A stretch of 64,000 nt of DNA from Hyphomicrobiaceae bacterium (GTDB lineage Bacteria; Pseudomonadota; Alphaproteobacteria; Rhizobiales; Xanthobacteraceae). The stretch is taken from assembly GCA_021324465.1 (NCBI GenBank), contig JAJPJB010000069.1, positions 89,585-153,584 of the forward strand, read 5' to 3'. The position numbers and the translations under genes were made by a program. The notes beneath the pieces were generated by a model. It made no database searches. It was not told the origin of the DNA and was given only the letters and a program-made list of their open reading frames with translations. Positions 20,292 to 28,938 of the stretch are shown piece after piece (position 1 is the first letter of the stretch; each line of letters starts with the position of its first letter).

Positions 20292-20882
20292 ATGGCATTT
20301 TTTCGCACCATCAACTTCACCGATTTGATGCCGAGCATCGAAGGCGACGGTGTCATCCTGCGGATGCCGCAAATGACGGATTTCGAGGAATGGGCGGCGT
20401 TGCGCGAGGCGAGCCGCGGTTTCCTTGTCCCCTGGGAGCCGACCTGGCCCGATGACGATCTGACCCGCGGCGCTTTCCGCCGACGGCTTAAGCGCTACGC
20501 CGAGGATCTGCGTACCGACCAGGGCTATGCATTTCTGATCATTCGCGCCTCGGATGGCGCGCTGGTTGGCGGGCTGACGCTCGCCAATATCCGCCGCGGC
20601 GTCGCCCAGGCCGGCAGCCTCGGCTATTGGATGGGTCTGCCCTATATACGGCACGGCTATATGACGGCGGCGGTGCGTGCCGTCATACCGTTCGCCTTTG
20701 CGACGCTGCGGCTGCATCGCCTGGAGGCGGCCTGTATCCCGACCAATATCGGATCAATCCGCCTTCTTGAGAAGAACGGCTTCGTCCGGGAAGGCTATGC
20801 CCGCGAATACCTGTGCATCAACGGCATCTGGCAGGACCATTTGCTGTATGGCCGGCTGAAAGATGCTTCCATCAAAGGTTGA
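20292..20882 (+). CDS. GNAT family N-acetyltransferase, RimJ/RimL-like
   Basis: The 196-residue protein has the GNAT fold: the acetyl-CoA loop region LGYWMGLPYIRHGYMTAAVRA and the RLHRLEAACIPTNIGSIRLLEKNGFVREGYAREY C-terminal motif shared by RimJ/RimL enzymes that acetylate ribosomal protein N-termini. The substrate cannot be deduced. It follows the M16 peptidase by 190 bp on the same strand, an arrangement I recall from related rhizobia. Confidence 0.85.
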   Translation: MAFFRTINFTDLMPSIEGDGVILRMPQMTDFEEWAALREASRGFLVPWEPTWPDDDLTRGAFRRRLKRYAEDLRTDQGYAFLIIRASDGALVGGLTLANIRRGVAQAGSLGYWMGLPYIRHGYMTAAVRAVIPFAFATLRLHRLEAACIPTNIGSIRLLEKNGFVREGYAREYLCINGIWQDHLLYGRLKDASIKG

Positions 20883-20983
20883 TTGCTCCTGACTGCCGGA
20901 GGCCTGGTCGACTTTAACCATATGGCCACGCCGTCGCAGTCTCCGGTAGTCGGGAAGGATAGGGTGATCCGCACAGGAGCGCC

Positions 20984-21013
20984 TTGGGATGGCCACGGTT
21001 GGGCTGGTATAAA
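20984..21013 (+). promoter_or_regulatory. candidate promoter for the 21092 lipoprotein gene
   Basis: TTGGGA (20984-20989) and TATAAA (21008-21013) are separated by 18 bp in the 209 bp gap after the acetyltransferase gene. A transcript starting near 21020 would have a leader of about 70 nt. Placement relies on consensus match only. Confidence 0.4.
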
Positions 21014-21091
21014 ATCCTGGTATCGCGGAGGGCATGATCTCGGCGGCCATGTTGGATCAGATCGTGCCGGGGCAACGGCGATGAGGAGGGG

Positions 21092-21838
21092 ATGCCGCGC
21101 GATTTTCAGATGAGATGGGGCGTTTCGACTGCCGCGTTGCTGCTTTTGCTGGCTGCGCCGGGCTGTACCGGCAGCGCCGGCGTCGGCGTGCCGACGACAT
21201 CCGCGCCGGCCGGTACAGCGACCGCTTCGCCGCCGACTGCGGCGGCAAGCTCACCGTCCCTGAAGGACAAGATCGCCGGCTTCTTCTCGAGCCGGACCGA
21301 CAAGACACCACAGCCGGTAGCCAATGCGCAGCCCGATGTCGAATGTCCGTTTATCGATATCCGCCAAGGTGCCTCAACCTACACCTTGCCACCGCCACCG
21401 CCTGACGGCAGCAACGAGGCGATGACGCTGAAATATCAGGCAAGCTTCGTGCGCGCGGCGCGCGAATGCGCGGTCAATAACGGCCAGATGGTGATGAAAG
21501 TGGGCATCCAGGGTCGCGTCATTGTCGGGCCGGCCGGCGGGCCTGGCCATGTCGATGTGCCGCTGCGTATCGCCGTTGTCGATGCGCCGGCATCCGGGCT
21601 CAAGACCATCACTACCAAGCTCATCATCATTCCGGTCGAAGTGACGAACGATGATGGCGCGGACTTCACCCACATCGAGGAGGGTCTGACCTTCCCGATG
21701 CCGTCATCGGTCGAACTTGCCAACTATGTCGTCTATATCGGCTTCGATCCTTTCGGCGCCGCGCAGCTAAACAAACCGAAGCCCGCCGCGAAGCCGAAAC
21801 TCAAGCCGAAGCCCAATCCAAACGCGCCGACGGGTTAA
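21092..21838 (+). CDS. putative lipoprotein of unknown function
   Basis: The 248-residue product has a short hydrophobic signal with a candidate lipobox (LLLLAAPGC), a Ser/Pro/Thr/Ala-rich linker to about residue 50, and a globular part with one cysteine pair (VECPFIDIRQG, RAARECAVNNG). The C-terminus is a Lys/Pro repeat tail (PKPAAKPKLKPKPNPNAP). The folded region KVGIQGRVIVGPAGGPGHVDVPL looks like a beta-rich domain I cannot name. GAGGAGGGG lies just before the ATG, unusually close. No enzymatic motif is seen. Confidence 0.65.
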   Translation: MPRDFQMRWGVSTAALLLLLAAPGCTGSAGVGVPTTSAPAGTATASPPTAAASSPSLKDKIAGFFSSRTDKTPQPVANAQPDVECPFIDIRQGASTYTLPPPPPDGSNEAMTLKYQASFVRAARECAVNNGQMVMKVGIQGRVIVGPAGGPGHVDVPLRIAVVDAPASGLKTITTKLIIIPVEVTNDDGADFTHIEEGLTFPMPSSVELANYVVYIGFDPFGAAQLNKPKPAAKPKLKPKPNPNAPTG

Positions 21839-21938
21839 GGCTCGTTACGGAGCCTGTCATCGGGCCGCGCGCTTGGTGCGCACCGGCTGCCTCCTCGCGA
21901 TCTTTAAACCCTGCGCAAATTCGCCGCTGTTTTGGAGG

Positions 21939-22421
21939 TCAGTTGAACGTCTTTTTGACGTCTTCGATGCCCTTGGCCAACAGATCCTCGGCGACTTTGC
22001 CCCTGGCGGTGTTCGCGAGAATGCGCTCGGCGGCGGCAACTGCAGCATCAGCCGCGGTGGAGCGAACATCGGCGAGCGCCTGCGCTTCGGCCTGCGCGAT
22101 CTTGGCTTCGGCCATTTTGGTGCGGCGGGCGATAAAATCTTCCATTCGGCTCTTGGCCTCGGCGGCAATCCGCTCGGCCTCCGCCCTGGCGCTCGCGATG
22201 ATTGCTGCGGCTTCGTCCTCGGCTTCGCGGCCCTTGCGCTCGAATTCGGCAAGGAGCGCCTGCGCTTCCTCGCGCAGCCGGCGTGCTTCGTCGAGTTCCG
22301 ATCTAATACGCGCCTGACGCGCGTCGATCGCCTCGATCAGCCTGCGGTGCACGCCGAGATAAGCCAACAGGCCGAGAAAGCAGAGAAATCCGATGGCGAC
22401 CCAGGTTTCGGCTTCTTGCAT
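21939..22421 (-). CDS. atpF: F0F1 ATP synthase subunit b
   Basis: The 160-residue peripheral stalk subunit has one N-terminal membrane helix (about 6-24) and then a long Ala/Glu/Arg-rich coiled coil to the C-terminus. It lies 15 bp after the related b' gene, as in photosynthetic and rhizobial alphaproteobacteria that use a b-b' heterodimer. The F1 genes are not in this window, so F0 is encoded separately. Confidence 0.92.
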   Translation of the reverse strand: MQEAETWVAIGFLCFLGLLAYLGVHRRLIEAIDARQARIRSELDEARRLREEAQALLAEFERKGREAEDEAAAIIASARAEAERIAAEAKSRMEDFIARRTKMAEAKIAQAEAQALADVRSTAADAAVAAAERILANTARGKVAEDLLAKGIEDVKKTFN

Positions 22422-22436
22422 CCGCGCAGCTCCAAC

Positions 22437-22967
22437 TCAGTTCTTGCCGGCGTCGAGTGCGGCGGCGATTTCGTGCTCGGGCGGCGCCTCGCCGATCAGC
22501 CGCTCGACAATGGCTGACGCCGTCTCGGCCGCAATGCTGCGCACGTTGCCCATTGCGGCGGCGCGCGTTGCGGCGATCGACTGCTCGGCCGCCGCCAGCC
22601 GATCATGGAGCTGTGCTTCGAGCCGTTTGTGGACCGCCTCCGCTTCAGCCGCTTGCTGCTCGCGGGTCGAGTTCGCGATCCCTTGTGCCCGCGCGCGGGC
22701 GTCGGCGAGCGCCTTCTCATAGGCCGCATGCGCTGCATTCGATTGTTCCTTGAGGCGCTCCGCCGCCGCGAGGTCGTCGCCGATGCGTTTCGAGCGCTCC
22801 TCGAAGATCGAACCGATACGCGGCAGCGCGATCCGCGACATCAGAATATACAGCAGCACGAAGAACACCGTCAGCCAAAGCAACTGCGACGGAAAGTGCT
22901 CGGATTGGAACGGCGGGAAGCCAGAGGGGGTCTCCGGCTGCTCGGTATGGGCGGTGGTTTCGGCCAT
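22437..22967 (-). CDS. atpG: F0F1 ATP synthase subunit b'
   Basis: The 176-residue paralogue of subunit b has a Pro-rich soluble N-terminus of about 27 residues, a membrane helix (LLWLTVFFVLLYILMSRIALP) and a long coiled coil (EERSKRIGDDLAAAERLKEQ onward). The N-terminal extension and the RIALPRIGSIFEER transition are typical of b'. It lies between atpE and atpF and would form the heterodimeric stator with b. The symbol atpG is used for b' in some rhizobia but means gamma elsewhere. Confidence 0.9.
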   Translation of the reverse strand: MAETTAHTEQPETPSGFPPFQSEHFPSQLLWLTVFFVLLYILMSRIALPRIGSIFEERSKRIGDDLAAAERLKEQSNAAHAAYEKALADARARAQGIANSTREQQAAEAEAVHKRLEAQLHDRLAAAEQSIAATRAAAMGNVRSIAAETASAIVERLIGEAPPEHEIAAALDAGKN

Positions 22968-22994
22968 GAGTCGCGATGAGCTACCTTGTCGATG

Positions 22995-23222
22995 TCACAG
23001 CCCGAACAGCAGCAGAAGCGCGATCAGGAGCGAGAAAATGCCGAGCGCTTCGGTGATGGCGAAGCCGAAAATAAGATTGCCGAATTGGCCCTGCGCGGCC
23101 GACGGATTGCGAATCGACGCGGCGAGATAGTTGCCGAAGATGACGCCCACGCCGACGCCGGCGCCGCCCATGCCGAAACAGGCAAGACCGGCACCAATGT
23201 ACTTTGCGGCGGTCGGATCCAT
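22995..23222 (-). CDS. atpE: F0F1 ATP synthase subunit c
   Basis: The 75-residue proteolipid forms the membrane rotor ring. The start [10 protein letters not shown] at 23222 is set by AAGGAG six bases upstream; the open frame continues to 23276 without family residues. Two hairpin helices are joined by the polar loop RNPSAAQGQ, and the proton-carrying carboxylate is E58 in [10 protein letters not shown]. The glycine repeat [14 protein letters not shown] in helix 1 allows close packing. Confidence 0.95.
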   Translation of the reverse strand: MDPTAAKYIGAGLACFGMGGAGVGVGVIFGNYLAASIRNPSAAQGQFGNLIFGFAITEALGIFSLLIALLLLFGL

Positions 23223-23253
23223 GAGAAACTCCTTTTCGAGGTTGAAGCGGCCG

Positions 23254-24006
23254 TCAGTGGCCGGGATGAATTGCATCGTTGAGATAGATGCAGGTGAGAA
23301 TGGCGAAGACGTAGGCCTGCAGGAACGCCACCAGGAGCTCGAGCGCGGTGAGCAGGATCACCATGATGAAGGGCAGCGCCGCGCCGAATATACCGAGAAT
23401 GCCGGCGCCGGCCAGCATGATGACGAATCCGGCGAAGACCTGCAGCGTGATGTGGCCGGCCAGCATGTTGGCGAACAAACGAACCGAGTGTGAGACCGGC
23501 CGCGACAGGAACGAAAGTATTTCGATGAGGACAATCGCCGGAAGAATGAGCTTCGGCACGCCCTTGGGCACGAACAGATTGAGAAAATGCAAGCCGTTCT
23601 TCCAGAAGCCGTAAGCGACCACGATGAAAAACACCAGGAGCGCGAGACAGGCAGTGACAATCAATTGGCTCGTTACGGTGAAGGAATAGGGAATGAGCCC
23701 GATCACGTTGGCAAACAGGACGAACATGAACAACGTGAACACGAAGGGAAAGAACCTCATGCCCTCGGTGCCGGCCGAGTCGCGCACCGTCTTGGCGACG
23801 AACTCGTAGGACATCTCGGCAATCGATTGCAGCCGGCCCGGTACCACCGCGCGCGGCACGGTTGCGCCGATGAGCAGGAGCGAGATCAGCACCACGATGA
23901 TCAGCATCAACAAGGCCGAATTGGTGAAGTGAAACTGCTGACCGCCCACTGAGAACAGTGGCGCCATATTATGGATCTGAAATTGCTCGATCGGGTTGAG
24001 CTGCAT
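23254..24006 (-). CDS. atpB: F0F1 ATP synthase subunit a
   Basis: The 250-residue integral membrane stator subunit forms the proton half-channels. The essential arginine lies in [14 protein letters not shown], followed by the conserved TLQVFAGF helix. The N-terminus [18 protein letters not shown] fits the family. It is 31 bp upstream of atpE and 51 bp downstream of atpI in the same operon. Confidence 0.95.
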   Translation of the reverse strand: MQLNPIEQFQIHNMAPLFSVGGQQFHFTNSALLMLIIVVLISLLLIGATVPRAVVPGRLQSIAEMSYEFVAKTVRDSAGTEGMRFFPFVFTLFMFVLFANVIGLIPYSFTVTSQLIVTACLALLVFFIVVAYGFWKNGLHFLNLFVPKGVPKLILPAIVLIEILSFLSRPVSHSVRLFANMLAGHITLQVFAGFVIMLAGAGILGIFGAALPFIMVILLTALELLVAFLQAYVFAILTCIYLNDAIHPGH

Positions 24007-24057
24007 GGCCCTGTTACCGCGCCGTTTGCACTGCCCTCGCGCGAATGTGCGCTTGGC

Positions 24058-24438
24058 TTATTCTTTCCGGGTGCCCGGACTGCCGTCGTCGAGTGCACTT
24101 CCCGCGACGACTCCCGCTGAGCGCATCACATTGAGCACGCCCGCGGCAAAGCCGAGCAAGAGAAATATCATGAGCCCCCACGGCGAAACGCCCAGCAAGC
24201 GGTCGATGAGCCAACCGATGCCGGCTCCGACCACGACGCCTGCAACGAGTTCGCTGGAGAGCCGGAAGCCTCTGGCGTAGCCGGATGCAGTTGTCGCCCG
24301 ATCCACACCAGGACTTTCAGACGGTCGCCTCGCCTGGTTGCGAGCCAGACCTTCATTGAGCCGCTGGAGTCTCGCGGAGAGAGCGGCCTCCTCGATTCGC
24401 TGCGTGCCCCGGTCGCCGTTTTCGCGCGCGTCGCTCAT
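24058..24438 (-). CDS. atpI: AtpI, ATP synthase assembly protein
   Basis: The 126-residue protein has a charged N-terminal region and two membrane helices (LVAGVVVGAGIGWLIDRLLG and LMIFLLLGFAAGVLNVMR), the AtpI pattern. AtpI helps assemble the c-ring. I use the ATG at 24438; an in-frame GTG at 24462 would add eight residues that come from a short direct repeat in the DNA (GTGTCGGGACC twice). It is the first gene of the F0 operon. Confidence 0.88.
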   Translation of the reverse strand: MSDARENGDRGTQRIEEAALSARLQRLNEGLARNQARRPSESPGVDRATTASGYARGFRLSSELVAGVVVGAGIGWLIDRLLGVSPWGLMIFLLLGFAAGVLNVMRSAGVVAGSALDDGSPGTRKE

Positions 24439-24712
24439 GGTCCCGACACTCGGTCCCGACACCCGCGGCCTTCAGCAACGGCGGCATGCGCGTACCTTAA
24501 AAGCCGCGCGGACCATACTGACTGGGTTCCGGCAAGTCAAGAACAGGAGACCTCCACTAATGCATTGAAATAACGCCGGAACCAGGCTCGTCCCCGGCTG
24601 CCCACGGCGTATCTTCTGCAGCACGCCACCTGTGCCAAGCCTCCTCCAAACGTCGCTGCCAAGCCGCACGGGACGTCCTAAGATGCACGCTCTGGTTCGG
24701 CAGGAGAAACTG

Positions 24713-25201
24713 ATGTTCGCAAAGCTGATCGCCTTCGGCACCGCAGGTTTGAGCCTGATCCTCTCGGCAGCGACCGCGCCCGCAGTTGCCGATGATATGC
24801 AGCCCGACAATCCAGGCGGCCGCTACATCTTCAGCAAGACTGCCGACGGCTTTGTTCGGCTCGACACGCAGAGCGGGGCGGTCGCATTGTGCAGCCAAAA
24901 GAGCGTGGGCTGGGCGTGCGAAACTGCACCCGAGGACCGTGCAGTCCTTGAACATGAGATCGCGCGGCTGCGCGGCGAAAACGTCGCACTGAAAAAGGAC
25001 CTTCTGTCGCGTGGCCTGCCCTTGCCTGAAGGGGCCGGCGTGGAACCTGCACCGCAGCCGTCCATTGCTCAGAATCAGATCACCATACCGCTGCCGAGTG
25101 ACGCCGATATCAATCGCGCAGTCGAGTTCGCCGGCCGGGTCTGGCATCGCATCATTGAGGCGGTACAACACGCGCGGCAACAGATTCTGAACAAGAGCTA
25201 G
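24713..25201 (+). CDS. exported coiled-coil protein of unknown function
   Basis: The ATG at 24713 has AGGAG six bases upstream, giving 162 residues; the frame is open to 24632. A signal peptide ends near AVADD. The mature part begins NPGGRYIFSKTADGFVRLDTQSG, with a C-x11-C pair (LCSQKSVGWAC), followed by a short leucine-zipper-like coil (DRAVLEHEIARLRGENVALKKDL). Proteins like this, annotated only as hypothetical, are frequent in rhizobia. It is divergent from the atp operon and upstream of yjbQ. Confidence 0.65.
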   Translation: MFAKLIAFGTAGLSLILSAATAPAVADDMQPDNPGGRYIFSKTADGFVRLDTQSGAVALCSQKSVGWACETAPEDRAVLEHEIARLRGENVALKKDLLSRGLPLPEGAGVEPAPQPSIAQNQITIPLPSDADINRAVEFAGRVWHRIIEAVQHARQQILNKS

Positions 25202-25267
25202 CCATGATCGCGAGAAGCCGCGGCCCGTATCGGCACGCGGCCATGCGCAAACAGGAAGCCTAACGTC

Positions 25268-25726
25268 TTGCATAGTCTGTCTACCGTTCGCACGACGCAC
25301 GTCGAGACCATCGCGACGGCCTCGCTGAGCCTGGAAACCTCGGGTGAAGGCTTCGTTGAGATCACCGCCGATGTCGGGGCGTTTTTGCAGCAGATCAAAG
25401 CGCGCGACGGCGCAATTCTTCTCTACATCAGGCACACCTCGGCGTCGCTGGTGATCCAGGAAAATGCCGACCCCGATGTTCGCACCGATTTGGTTACCGC
25501 GCTCAAGCGGCTCGCTCCCGCGAATGCCGGGTGGGTGCACGAGGTCGAGGGGCCGGATGACATGCCGGCGCATATCAAATCCATGCTTAACGGCGTGTCG
25601 CTGCAGGTGCCGGTGGTTGATGGCGAATTGGCGCTCGGCACCTGGCAGGGCATTTATGTCGCCGAGCACCGGGGGCGGCCGCATCGGCGCGAAGTGGTGC
25701 TGCAGTTTCTCGGGCGCTGTCACTGA
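25268..25726 (+). CDS. YjbQ family (UPF0047) protein
   Basis: The 152-residue protein matches the YjbQ family throughout: LYIRHTSASLVIQENADPDV in the first half, WVHEVEGPDDMPAHIKSML in the middle, and LALGTWQGIYVAEHRGRPHRREV near the end. Histidines of the HTSASL, DMPAHIK and EHR segments cluster in known structures. Members show weak thiamine-phosphate synthase activity; the true role is unclear. The start is TTG 25268, because no ATG occurs before conserved sequence. Confidence 0.85.
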   Translation: MHSLSTVRTTHVETIATASLSLETSGEGFVEITADVGAFLQQIKARDGAILLYIRHTSASLVIQENADPDVRTDLVTALKRLAPANAGWVHEVEGPDDMPAHIKSMLNGVSLQVPVVDGELALGTWQGIYVAEHRGRPHRREVVLQFLGRCH

Positions 25727-26042
25727 AGATTGGTGCCGCGTGAAATGAATAATGACACCGGCTGGCGCCAAAATATTTGTCTCTCGCGCGCCGCTTAGAT
25801 GTGTAATCACTGCAAAGATCTGGCTCGTCGCAGCCAACCTTTCCCGGCCACGGACGAGGCTGGCGCCTGTAGGCCGCGATTGGTCAAAACGTAACAAGTG
25901 TGACATCGGATTCATGCGCTTAGCACAATGCTGCAATGAGAACCGCAGCATGGCATGGGCGCCTCGGCCGCATAAATGCAACCGCGAGAGCCCGGTCCGT
26001 GCCCGCAAGGGCATTGCCGGGCGCGTTGCATGAGGTTCGACT
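25727..26042. promoter_or_regulatory. 316 bp gap with a candidate operator upstream of the LysR gene
   Basis: No gene is seen. An inverted repeat ATGCTGC (25928-25934) / GCAGCAT (25945-25951), 7 bp arms around 10 bp, lies about 90 bp before the lysR-type start and may be its operator. Binding has no support beyond position and symmetry. Confidence 0.35.
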
Positions 26043-27062
26043 TTGGATCGCTTCGTCGGAATGGCCGTATTCACCAAGGTAGTCGATACGGCAAGCTTTG
26101 CGGCAGCGGCACGGCATTTCGGCATGTCGCCTGCTATGGTCAGCAAACATGTGCAAACGCTCGAACAGCGGCTCGGCGCGCGGCTCCTCAATCGCACTAC
26201 GCGCCGCGTCAGTGCAACGGATGTGGGACAGGATTATTACGAGCGGTGCCTGCGCATCCTCTCCGAACTCGAGGAAGCGGAAGCCATCGCTGGCAATCTG
26301 CAGACCTCGCCGCGCGGTCATCTGCGCGTCACTGCGCCGCTCTCCTTCGGCACGCATCGACTCGCTCCGGCGATCGCCGAGTATCTTGTCAGCTATCCCG
26401 AAGTATCGATCGACTTGTCCCTTGATGACCCCTATGTCGACATTCTGGAAAAGCGCTTCGATGTCGGCATTCGCTTCGGCCACCTCGAGAATTCGAGCCT
26501 GATCGCGCGCAAGCTTTACGCGCTCGAGACCTATCTCTGCGCGTCGCCAGCCTATCTGGAACGAAAGGGCGCACCGCACGTGCCGGCCGATCTCGCCAAG
26601 CACAAATGCCTGATCTACACGCACGCGACGTCGGCGAACGTCTGGAGCTTTGTCGGCCCTGACAGCAAGGAAGACGTCGTGCGCATTTCCGGGCGCTTCC
26701 AAGCCAATAGCGGTGATGTGCTTTTGCCTCTCGCCATTCGCGGCTGCGGGCTTCTGCTGGCGCCGGATTATCTGGTGGAGGACGCTCTCAAAGCCGGCCA
26801 CCTGGTTCGCATCATGCCCGATTACACGACCCGCGAGACGCCGGTTTATGTTGTCTATCCGAGCCGCAATCTGTCGGCAAAAATCAGGACATTCATCGAT
26901 TTTCTGGCGGCGTGGTTTGCCCGACCACCCTCGCAGTCGGGGCGCGGCGACCTCGATGGCAAGATGCCGGTCGGGCTTTTGCCGCCAGCGGGTTCGGCCA
27001 AAATCGCGATGCCGAAGGCGGCAGGAAGTGAGATGGTTCCAAGAGACAGGCGGGCGAGCTGA
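26043..27062 (+). CDS. LysR-family transcriptional regulator
   Basis: The 339-residue protein starts at TTG 26043 ([20 protein letters not shown]), the usual family beginning. Residues 1-60 form the winged helix-turn-helix ([26 protein letters not shown]), followed by a periplasmic-binding-protein-like effector domain. The last 40 residues (from about [11 protein letters not shown]) do not look like the family and may be new sequence created by a deletion, because a decayed RND pump fragment continues in the same frame immediately after the stop. The target genes are unknown; the regulator may have lost its efflux operon. Confidence 0.88.
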   Translation: MDRFVGMAVFTKVVDTASFAAAARHFGMSPAMVSKHVQTLEQRLGARLLNRTTRRVSATDVGQDYYERCLRILSELEEAEAIAGNLQTSPRGHLRVTAPLSFGTHRLAPAIAEYLVSYPEVSIDLSLDDPYVDILEKRFDVGIRFGHLENSSLIARKLYALETYLCASPAYLERKGAPHVPADLAKHKCLIYTHATSANVWSFVGPDSKEDVVRISGRFQANSGDVLLPLAIRGCGLLLAPDYLVEDALKAGHLVRIMPDYTTRETPVYVVYPSRNLSAKIRTFIDFLAAWFARPPSQSGRGDLDGKMPVGLLPPAGSAKIAMPKAAGSEMVPRDRRAS

Positions 27063-27790
27063 GGCTTGTCCGATCCTTTGGCGCCGGCGCAGGCCAAGCT
27101 GGTGCAGGGTCCGCAGACGGTCTTGCGCTACAACGGCTTCCGCGGCGCAGTGATCAACGGCGCGCCCAAGCCGCCGGCGAACTCCAGCCAGACGCTCGCC
27201 GCGATGGAACGCATCTCGAGCGCGACGCTGCCGCCGGGCTACAGCCGCGAATGGACCGGAACGGCGCTGCAGAAAAAAGACCGCGAGCGGCCATACCGCG
27301 ACCGCGCTCGGTGGCGCTGTACGAAAGCTGGAACATCCCCGTTCCGGCCTTGCCGTCGGTGAGCGTCGGCCTGCTCGGCGCCGTGCTGGCGGTGGTGATC
27401 GCCGGATTTAGCTTTGACGTCTGTGCTCAGATCGGGCTGGTCGTGCTGGTGGCGCTTGCCGCCAAGAACGGCATTTTGATCGTCGCCTTCGCGGTCGAGC
27501 GGCGCGCACGCGGCAAAGACATCGAGCCGGCCGCTATCGAAGCCGCGGGCTTGCGCTTCCGCCCGGTGATGATGACGAGCTTCGCCTTCAACTTCGGGCT
27601 CTTCCCTCTGATGATTGCGACCGGCGCCGGCGCGGTGACTCGCCATGCTGTCGGCACGCCGGTCTTCGGCGGCATGATCGCCGCGTCCGTGTTCGGGATT
27701 TTCATCATTCCGCTCCTGTTCATTACGACGGAGCGGCTGCGGCACTGGAGCGGCCGACGAAAGCAATTCACGGACGGCGAAAGACGGCCG
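27063..27790 (+). pseudogene. RND multidrug efflux permease remnant (AcrB/MexB-type C-terminus)
   Basis: Two frames together resemble the last quarter of an HAE1-type RND pump. Frame 1 (from 27066) reads [19 protein letters not shown] and [15 protein letters not shown]. The frame breaks at an A6 run (27273-27278), after which KTASGHTA continues in another frame. About 15 codons of the next helix are then missing, and a third frame resumes at [20 protein letters not shown] and runs through [16 protein letters not shown] to [16 protein letters not shown]. About 750 N-terminal residues are absent. The 3' boundary is approximate. Confidence 0.85.
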
Positions 27791-27829
27791 AGCCAGCGCC
27801 AGCTCGGCCGCGCTGTCGGTGATTTTAGC

Positions 27830-28069
27830 TCATCCGTTCGGCCAGCACCGCTTGCCTTCCGGTCCAAGGTGATAGCCGGGAGGGCAGGCGCGGTTCACTG
27901 CAAAGGGATGGCAGCGGCCGCCGGGTCCGCGCCAGAAGCCTGGGCCGCATCCTTCGGCGACCTTGATGATTGGAGTAGCCGGAGCATTGACCGGAGCCGG
28001 ATTGACGCCGGCGCTCGCGGCGTTCGCAAAAGCGAAGACGAGAGCCACACCCGATATGATTCGAGTCAT
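27830..28069 (-). CDS. small secreted Gly/Cys-rich protein (GCG-type)
   Basis: The 79-residue product has a signal peptide ending near ASAG and a mature part with [17 protein letters not shown] followed by [19 protein letters not shown], an internal near-duplication with four cysteines. Similar small GCG-prefix proteins are common in rhizobia and have no assigned function. It converges on the RND remnant and is divergent from the response regulator gene. Confidence 0.68.
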   Translation of the reverse strand: MTRIISGVALVFAFANAASAGVNPAPVNAPATPIIKVAEGCGPGFWRGPGGRCHPFAVNRACPPGYHLGPEGKRCWPNG

Positions 28070-28239
28070 TGTTAGTTCCTTCTCGACTGTTGATGCCGCC
28101 CCCTATCGCTCAGGCTCGCGAGTCAAATTAGAACGACCCTGGTCATGAACAGCGCCTGAACGGCGGCGCGGTGAACATGACCACGTGCTAAAGTGGACCT
28201 GATGCGGCGAACGGCGGTAACATATTGCGCCTGTGCGCG

Positions 28240-28935
28240 ATGGATTGGGGCGAGTCTTTGAGCCAAGCCGACTTTCACCTGTTGATTGCCGACGATCATC
28301 CGTTGTTCCGCGGCGCCTTGCGCGAAGCGGTAAACGGCCTGTTCGAACGCGCCGACGTTGCCGAAGCTGGCACGTTCGAAGAGGTGACTGAATTTCTCGA
28401 ACGCGGTGGCGCCGAAATCGATTTGATTCTGCTCGATCTGCGCATGCCGGGTGTGCGCGGCTTTTCCGGCCTGATGTATCTGCGCGCGCAATATCCGAGC
28501 CTGCCGATTGTGGTGGTTTCCGCCAACGACGATCCGGCGGTGATCCGCCGCTGCATGGAATTCGGCGCATCGGGCTTTATTCCAAAGACGCTGGGCGTCG
28601 AGGCCTTGCGCGAGGCGGTGGCGCAGGTGCTGCGCGGTGAAGTCTGGACGCCGCCGGATATAGACTTGCAGCGCGAGACCGACGCGGAAGGCGCGGCGAT
28701 GATCGCGCGGCTCGCGACGCTTACCCCGCAACAAGTACGCGTCCTGATGATGCTGTCGGGCGGCCTGCTCAACAAGCAGATCGCCTATGAGCTCGGGGTG
28801 TCGGAAGCGACCGTGAAGGCGCATGTCTCCGCCATTCTGCAAAAGCTCGGGGTAGAAAGCCGCACCCAGGCTGTGATCGCCGCCGGCAAGATCGAAGCCG
28901 GGCAGTGGCCGCAAATGTCGGGCAGGGAGAGCTGA
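28240..28935 (+). CDS. LuxR/NarL-type response regulator, CrbR-like
   Basis: The 231-residue protein has a receiver domain (HLLIADDHPLF at the start, phospho-acceptor D66 in LILLDLRMPG, GFIPKT lysine near residue 113) and a C-terminal LuxR helix-turn-helix (NKQIAYELGVSEATVKAHVSAILQKLGV). ATG 28240 is preferred over the TTG at 28225. It converges with a symporter-kinase gene with only 3 bp between stops. In Pseudomonas and Vibrio such a regulator (CrbR/ErdR) pairs with an SLC5-domain kinase (CrbS) to control acetyl-CoA synthetase. Confidence 0.9.
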   Translation: MDWGESLSQADFHLLIADDHPLFRGALREAVNGLFERADVAEAGTFEEVTEFLERGGAEIDLILLDLRMPGVRGFSGLMYLRAQYPSLPIVVVSANDDPAVIRRCMEFGASGFIPKTLGVEALREAVAQVLRGEVWTPPDIDLQRETDAEGAAMIARLATLTPQQVRVLMMLSGGLLNKQIAYELGVSEATVKAHVSAILQKLGVESRTQAVIAAGKIEAGQWPQMSGRES

Positions 28936-28938
28936 GGC

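Noticed and set aside
21838..21855. Hairpin AGGCTC/GAGCCT between the lipoprotein gene and atpF as a terminator
   Set aside because: The stem is only 6 bp and no T-run follows on either strand.
27251..28075. Intact membrane protein gene in the RND region
   Set aside because: The frame covers only part of the RND C-terminus, continues past its natural end into antisense of the small secreted gene, and depends on frameshifts.
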